Origin: Cotesia glomerata
Lineage: Eukaryota > Arthropoda > Insecta > Hymenoptera > Braconidae
DNA length: 64,000 bases
Assembly (NCBI RefSeq): GCF_020080835.1
Contig: NC_058159.1
Span: forward strand, 15,563,101-15,627,100
Reading direction: 5' to 3'
Part shown: one piece after another, positions 58,790 through 64,000 of the stretch
Position numbering within the stretch: the stretch's first letter is position 1
Layout of the letters: each line of letters opens with the position of its first letter
The notes under the pieces: model-generated
The model's input: the letters and a program-made list of their open reading frames with translations, nothing else
The model's database searches: none
Told to the model about the DNA's origin: nothing
Translations under genes and position numbers: made by a program

Positions 58790-58984
58790 TTATTTATTAT
58801 TTTTAATTACATTAAGTTTATTAATTAGTGCAGGTTCAATAATTTTATTTAATTCTTGTATTCGTTGGCTAAATCGTTCTCCATCTCTTGCTGCTTGTTT
58901 CCATGGACCTTTCCTCGCTTGACTGGATGCAAAGTCCCACATATACATGTAATGTATGGTGGGTTTGGGATCAAACTGTACCAT
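58790..58984 (-). CDS. Small Polinton ORF downstream of capsid gene (64 aa)
   Basis: An intact frame, MVQFDPKPTIHYMYMWDFA... with a basic middle and a helical end. Its ATG overlaps the capsid stop codon by one base (TAATG at 58986-58982), the same junction type as at 46883. It is thus the next gene of the capsid operon-like cluster, and it ties this contig to 45.5-47.5 kb. Function unknown. Confidence 0.6.
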   Translation of the reverse strand: MVQFDPKPTIHYMYMWDFASSQARKGPWKQAARDGERFSQRIQELNKIIEPALINKLNVIKNNK

Positions 58985-59019
58985 TAAGTAAGTTTTCTTA
59001 TAATGCTGCTGATTGGATT
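58984..59019 (-). pseudogene. Last codons of the Polinton capsid gene
   Basis: The eleven or so codons that complete the capsid C-terminus, including the stop 58986-58984. They lie against the LTR at 59020. Joined to 45503 across a GATT duplication they give one continuous frame. Confidence 0.8.
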
Positions 59020-60026
59020 TGTTATGTCCGAGTGTTTCTAGAATGCGGTAGCGTAAAACGGGGAGGATGGACTAACAATGTAAAGAATACAATTTTTATA
59101 GATTTTGATTGTGGGAAGTTTCCGGATTGAAAAACCACGCCTCAGAAGAGATTGAGTGTACGAATTTGATCTAATCGCTAAGCGAATCCAAATATAGATA
59201 ATAGAGCTTATACTTACTGTTAATGCACCTTCAAATCCTACCTCCCTGGGCGGCTGCTAGCACCTCAGGTCGGGACTCGAACTTAATCTTACGGGTAGGT
59301 TTACGTTGATTCTTAATTTAAATAATGACTCGAATATGTATAATTTATTAGTGTTCTTGTTTGTCACATTTTATTCCAAAATATCAACAGCAATACACAG
59401 AGCAACTTATATTATTTTCACTTATGAACAATAGCAGAATTTACTTTTATAATTACGGTTAACGTCCAATTTGTTTCCTTGAGGAAACAACGCGCAACTC
59501 ACCAAAAAAAAAATATATAACTTTATCTAACGTACCGAACGCACTAAAGCTTTGGCGCTAGAAACAAATTTCTAAGAATGGATTTTATTGAATTATTATT
59601 GATTATAAATAATTCTGATTTGACCGCTGAATGCACTAAAAGATTACACGGTAAATCGTGGCTATTTTTACTTACAGTATTATAATAAAATCTAAGGTAA
59701 CGCTATGTCAAACCGAAGCTAAATGCACCAAAGATTTAGGCGGCCGAATAGGTATACCTGGGGCGGATCGACTCAGTTAAGTGCAACTAAATGCAACGTA
59801 AATTAACTGAAAGAAGAACCAGGAGCCGCCTTGTGCAGGCGTTTTTAAAGACTCTTGTTGCTGATGCGGCAAGAATCCCCATCGGTTAATCTGTCCGATG
59901 GTTTCAACTGCGGTTCTCGCGCATTATATTAACTATTATAATGAATTTGTATGTGTGGACTTTAGGCTTACATGCCATAAGAATAAAAAAAAATAAATTT
60001 AATAAATATACGGGGCGGACATAACA
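59020..60026 (-). repeat. 3' LTR of env retroelement (copy 2)
   Basis: A 1007-base unit nearly identical to 44492-45498. The polypurine tract lies on its right (TTCCCCCGGAAAAG at 60027, that is CTTTTCCGGGGGAA on the minus strand), so it is the 3' LTR of a minus-strand element. GATT at 59016-59019 is the target duplication. Confidence 0.85.
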
Positions 60027-60040
60027 TTCCCCCGGAAAAG
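60027..60040 (-). promoter_or_regulatory. Polypurine tract
   Basis: On the minus strand CTTTTCCGGGGGAA directly precedes the LTR start TGTTATGTCC; it would prime plus-strand synthesis. The same tract precedes the LTR at 15350. Confidence 0.7.
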
Positions 60041-60599
60041 GAAGGGGTTGCACAATCCTTTGCTTTTCCTATGTCTTCGGCCCGTTTGAGCGAGAACCGC
60101 TTACAATAAATTGGTTAACAGTTCTAATGTTTTACAAATTTTGAAGATTTTGCAATTTTGAAAAGGAAAATTCTTTACTGAGTAGTGATCCGCTGCGTGG
60201 CTTTTCTTAATTTATATTTTTTGATTATTGGTGGATAATCTGACAGTTTTATCAATTTATGCAGATGGGTAATTTGATCAATTATTGACTTCCAGTTATA
60301 AGTCTTATAGATAAGAACGTAACTAAGTTTAAGAAGTGATAATATTAAAAGAAAAGAAAAATAAAATTTTAATTGTATAAAAGTAATGTAAGCAAAGATC
60401 AGGGGAATTAAATCCGCGAATTTGATCAAGATTTAAACTTTTGTGTATACTTTTGATTTTTCAAGTACTGGAAAATCATCTGGTAGCTAGATAACAATTT
60501 GTAAATTTAATGTATATAAGTAAATGAAGAAACGCGGAGTGACGTTAGCAGAGAGAAGTGCCTTCGATCTTGTGTATCCACTCTCAGTTGCTTGGCGAT

Positions 60600-60830
60600 C
60601 TCCAATTTCACCGATACGGGAGGTTTTGTTTATAGATTATATTTCCGGACGCCTGTACGAGAGCTTTGGAATTTGGTTCCAGTATGTCACAGCTTTACTT
60701 CGAGGATAGAATTGACCTTCTGGATGAACTCTCGCACATAATCACACCGGCGGAGGGCCAGTGGTCATTAAACAGTTAATGGCCTTTTTCGGGCCTCTTG
60801 CGGCACGATTTTTGGTTGGACACAATGTGG
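60600..60830 (+). pseudogene. Fragment related to the small gene at 63202-63590
   Basis: The plus-strand frame ending at 60709 reads YESFGIWFQYVTALLRG, similar to ENYGTWFQYAISTVYGER in exon 1 of the 63.2-63.6 kb gene. In the following bases, in other frames, DLLDELSHIITPAEG resembles the start of exon 2 (LLRELQGPLTPNEA). It is intronless with a stop and shifts, so a decayed relative or processed copy. Family unknown. Confidence 0.4.
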
Positions 60831-61265
60831 AGATTCTGAGGAGTTCGTCGAGTCACTCGACTTTTCAGCCAGTGCTGCCTTGCAGATGGTTCTGACGGAG
60901 GCCGTGCACTTCTCTCGTCGCCACCCGCGTCGCATTTATTATTATATTGAAGTTATATAAATTCTATAAAAAAAAATTTTCACTTACGTCGGTCAATTGG
61001 TGGACGCACAAGATACCATAGCATAATTAATCTCGCTAACTATACCGACTTGTATTCGTATGGTAATTAGGTCATCGCGGATAAGGTAGGTCGGAAATTA
61101 ATTTTAATAAATAGATCAAACGAGTAATCTGCAACCAGATGGCCTTTCCTGTACTTTTAATTGAACTTCTTAAGATTTGCTTATTGAGCTGCCATTGCGC
61201 CATTGTTGACAAATATAAATGTTATTAAAATTTGAAGGTAATAATTAATAATGATGAGGGAAAAA

Positions 61266-61269
<4 letters not shown>

Positions 61270-61308
<39 letters not shown>
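61270..61308. repeat. Poly-T tract (39 T)
   Basis: A run of T after nine A; it may be the A-tail of a minus-strand retroposed sequence. Confidence 0.8.
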
Positions 61309-61309
<1 letters not shown>

Positions 61310-61888
61310 TATATAGTAATCCTAGTTTAATCCGTTTAATAGAATTTATAATATAATTATCTGAGAGAGAAACGTAACTTAAGATGGCCAGACAACCCGT
61401 CTAGATTGTTGTTACGGAAAAAGAAATTTTTGAGTTGTGCTGCACTATCGTATCCCCCTTAAGCGTGGGATTTCTATAATTATTTATTGAAATATCGGTC
61501 TTAATTAATTCTGCAGCACAATGGAGAGAAACTAAAATTCTTTTATATATAATATAAATTTTTTGTAAGAATGTATAGTTATTGTTGTTTTTTAAGTAAT
61601 ACTTAAACTTATTTTCAACTTAATATTCTTTTGGGATTGAATATAATAATTACCCGTATAGTTTTTATGAATATGTAATTAAGAAAAAAAAACTTATTTT
61701 AATGTAAGGTCAGCACGGTGACTCATTCTAGGTGTTTGACTCTATCCTTATTATTATACAAAAGTTTAAAGTTAATATACTGTTATCTATTCCTTCTTTT
61801 ATTTATCAGCCGAGAAGGAGACAGCGTGTTGACTGTGCAATTTAATCTAATTAATAACTTATCTAGTTTTACTGTTGCTGCTGATGAT

Positions 61889-62618
61889 TTAAATTGGTGA
61901 CTTGTAGTCGCTCAGTCGTAAAGCCTTTTTTCTCGCTTCTTGCGGCACGATTTTTGGTTTTTTGATTTTGGCTGACGGTTCAGGTGAGACGTCTTGGTCA
62001 TCGGTGTTGCTAACTATGAATGGAGCTTTTTCGAGGACATTTTCTGTTAACCTTTCTATCTTTGGTTTGATGCTCTTTTCAGATGGCGCAGTTGTTTTGC
62101 TGTCTGAGTGAAATTGGATCACGACCGAGTTCTCATCTTTTTTGTTGCGACGAGATCTTCTTGACTGGATGCGTTGAATGATCTTGAAACCTAATATTGA
62201 AGCTATTATCATCGTTATTAATCCGGTCAGACCTAATGAGCCAAATATTATTGATCGGTCGATGTTTTCACTTTGGTGATGCAGAGCTATCTGTGACAAT
62301 CTTTCTTCGTTTTCTTCCAGTCCTTGACCCCATGGCTCGAACTTATCTATGATTGTTGACGGGTCATGAACTTTGTAGAAACCTGATCGCGCAGCAGTGT
62401 CGCCTGTGGGAAGGCTGGAGTTTAGTTCGTCGAGTGTCAGGTTAATGCTCGGCAAGATGACATCAATTTTTGTTATCTCACGGGCAATTCCTCGCAGTGT
62501 ATATTGTTTGCAGCTCACTCGACACCCTGGCTTGATGTATATTAGGCCGGTCCCGTTGATAATCTTATTTTGTGCGATAACTCCAGAACATCTGTACTGG
62601 ATGCTCTCTTCTTTGCAA
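61889..62618 (-). CDS. Envelope glycoprotein of LTR retroelement, C-terminal part
   Basis: The minus-strand frame enters from the N gap and ends at 61889. Just inside the gap edge are several cysteines (one visible in GCRVSC) and an NGT site. Then come LPSINLTLDELNSSL and a heptad-like stretch (LEENEERLSQIALHH). A single strong transmembrane helix, SIIFGSLGLTGLITMIIASILGF, is followed by a basic cytoplasmic tail of about 75 residues. This is the layout of the membrane-anchored subunit of Gypsy/errantivirus-type Env. The frame is open in the visible part. Receptor-binding and fusion-peptide regions are not visible. Confidence 0.65.
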
Positions 62619-62718
62619 NNNNNNNNNNNNNNNNNNNNNNNNNNNNNNNNNNNNNNNNNNNNNNNNNNNNNNNNNNNNNNNNNNNNNNNNNNNNNNNNNN
62701 NNNNNNNNNNNNNNNNNN
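62619..62718. other. Assembly gap (100 N)
   Basis: Filler of fixed length. Confidence 0.99.
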
Positions 62719-63201
62719 AAAAAACATATGATTAAGCGAAGAACTAAATTAAACTATTTAAAAGTAATGAGAATTCAACTAAATTTCAAAATTAAGCTAT
62801 AAAAAAGAATTAAACTATTTAGAATTAAGGATTCTAATTTAGGAAAACGGAAAAAGAAAAAACTTCAACAACTTTAATTCCATTTTGTTGTTTGCCGATT
62901 TATTGAAAATTTTTTTCTCTCCATTTTTCAATTTCTTTACTATATATTCTTTTTTTAGCAGCGTTATCTGCTAACCGATCCCTTCCCAGCATTACTCGGA
63001 ACTTGGTTTCCCCCACCCGTCAGAAAGCTGTCGAAGAGGCCTTGAAAATGGGAGTTGGTCACGGCGAAATTTGACAAACCTACAAAAATTTGATAAATAA
63101 ATTTCTCTTCTCAAACAAAAGTTCAAAAAAAAAAAAAAAAAAAAAAAAATATTAAACTTACTGCTACGAACACATCCCGTTTGAAATAAGCTCCATCAGT
63201 G
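62719..63201. other. AT-rich non-coding DNA
   Basis: A-rich and T-rich stretches and a poly-A run near 63127. No gene seen. Confidence 0.5.
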
Positions 63202-63590
63202 CTACACGCAATCGTTGCGCCTCAAAGTAATGCGAACAATAAATCGCCATTCAACTTCGGGATACTCCAACCCCAATCGAAAGAAGTAGGTAGCGATCTT
63301 GGACACTTCTGGACCAGCAGGTCCGAAGATGCTCATCCATTCGCTTACTAATGCCAAGGCCTCGTTCGGAGTGAGCGGTCCCTGAAGTTCCCGTAATAAC
63401 TGAACTCCCCGCCTTAAGTCCTGAAACAATAAATAATAATAATAATAACAACAGTAATAATAATAACATTAATAAATTCACTTAATTCTCATAGACTTAC
63501 CCGCTCACCATATACAGTGGAAATCGCGTATTGGAACCAAGTTCCATAGTTTTCATAATTCCTCTTAGTTACATACATGATGACTGCCAT
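63202..63590 (-). CDS. Small two-exon gene of unknown family (102 aa)
   Basis: Exon 1 runs from ATG 63590 to 63501 with donor GTAAGT. The 80-base intron (63500-63421) ends in ATTGTTTCAG after a TAA-rich tract, and exon 2 is 63420-63202. The junction keeps the frame (phase 0). The protein is helical, with YGTWFQYAIS, LTPNEALALVSEWMSIFGP and ATYFFRLGLEYPEVEWRF. No signal peptide or known motif. A helical, Trp-rich repeat of this kind could come from a viral nucleoprotein or a Gag-like capsid, but I cannot confirm either. A broken relative lies near 60.6 kb. Confidence 0.5.
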
Positions 63591-63599
63591 ATAACAATA

Positions 63600-64000
63600 C
63601 TAACTATTCACTCCTTATTAATGCTCCTTCTTCGCTATTTCTCCTTACGCCGAAACTTAACACCTTGCCACGAGTTAAACCCTTGCTCAGCAAAAAATAT
63701 AAAGAGCGGGAATATAACAAGATTTAATACGCCGCCAGACGACTAACTTTAAATCGTCGCGCGCAAAACAAGAACTCCATCTGCACGCAATAATTACACA
63801 AAAATTAAAAAGTGTCGCTACTACTGATAAAACAGTAACTCTGCCAAGACAACAACGCAGGCAATTTAAATTAAATGTAACCGCTAGACAATATACTATT
63901 ATAAAATAACTATATACAATAAATTATCTGTTACTATACATATATGTATTCATGTAAAGGGCAAAAGCGCACTCAATAAATAAAAAATAAATATTATAAT
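63600..64000. other. AT-rich non-coding DNA
   Basis: Upstream flank of the small gene; nothing recognised. Confidence 0.45.

Larger units (their letters stand above)
60041..61888. other. 3' region of env retroelement with foreign insert
   Basis: About 1.85 kb between the env stop and the polypurine tract is long for such an element. Part of it (about 60500-60950) is a plus-strand gene fragment described separately, and a 39-base T run lies at 61270. A 21-base string CTTGCGGCACGATTTTTGGTT occurs both at about 60798 and inside the env gene at about 61938. Confidence 0.4.

Noticed and set aside
44492..60026. A single 15.5-kb LTR retrotransposon bounded by the two 1007-bp LTRs in the printed order
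   Set aside because: The PBS lies to the left of copy 1 and the polypurine tract to the right of copy 2, so the retroelement interior lies outside, not between them. The sequence between is Polinton and other DNA, and the GATT duplications are on the inner sides.

Overview
The window looks like an AT-rich, repeat-dense piece of an arthropod genome, most likely an insect and perhaps a parasitoid wasp. This rests on spliced genes, an R1-clade LINE, a Polinton with insect-type genes, envelope-carrying LTR elements, a piggyBac relic and long microsatellites. No ordinary housekeeping gene was recognised. Three runs of exactly 100 N (43366-43465, 57055-57154, 62619-62718) show that it is a scaffold of at least four contigs.

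Layout. 1-5043: a nearly full-length R1-clade non-LTR retrotransposon with a few lesions, ending in a (CA)n tract. 5044-9490: AT-rich DNA with a small foldback and a tRNA-derived SINE-like repeat. 9490-13380: a decayed LINE on the minus strand. 13440-20270: LTR, leader and RT fragments of several retroelements. 20830-23440: an inverted pair of RT fragments and a 1.45-kb foldback element with TA target duplications. 24126-27033: two minus-strand viral-type glycoprotein genes, a fusion/Env-like ORF and a chuvirus-like glycoprotein broken by three in-frame stops. 28230-34580: microsatellites, a MITE built of palindromic repeats nested inside a larger inverted repeat, and two more foldback elements. 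35427-40995: a multi-exon minus-strand gene encoding a Crypton-like tyrosine recombinase. 42751-43365: the C-terminus of a piggyBac transposase.

43466-62618 is the most informative part. A Polinton/Maverick (adintovirus-like) element carries capsid, PLA2-like, packaging ATPase, integrase and protein-primed polymerase genes. Its major capsid gene was interrupted by an LTR/env retroelement. The two halves of the capsid gene, the two LTR copies and the GATT target duplication fit together exactly only if the contig 57155-62618 comes BEFORE the contig 43466-57054. The printed order is therefore a scaffolding mis-order or, less likely, a tandem or circular arrangement. The same stretch holds a TTAA-flanked DNA transposon with an intact but internally deleted transposase (52227-54343) and the 5' part of a Gypsy-type element with gag (54353-57054).

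60027-62618: the 3' part of the env-carrying retroelement, interrupted by extra sequence. 63202-63590: a small two-exon gene of unknown family, with a degenerate relative near 60.6 kb.

The genes do not form one pathway. They are modules of several mobile elements and endogenous viral sequences, plus one spliced recombinase gene.
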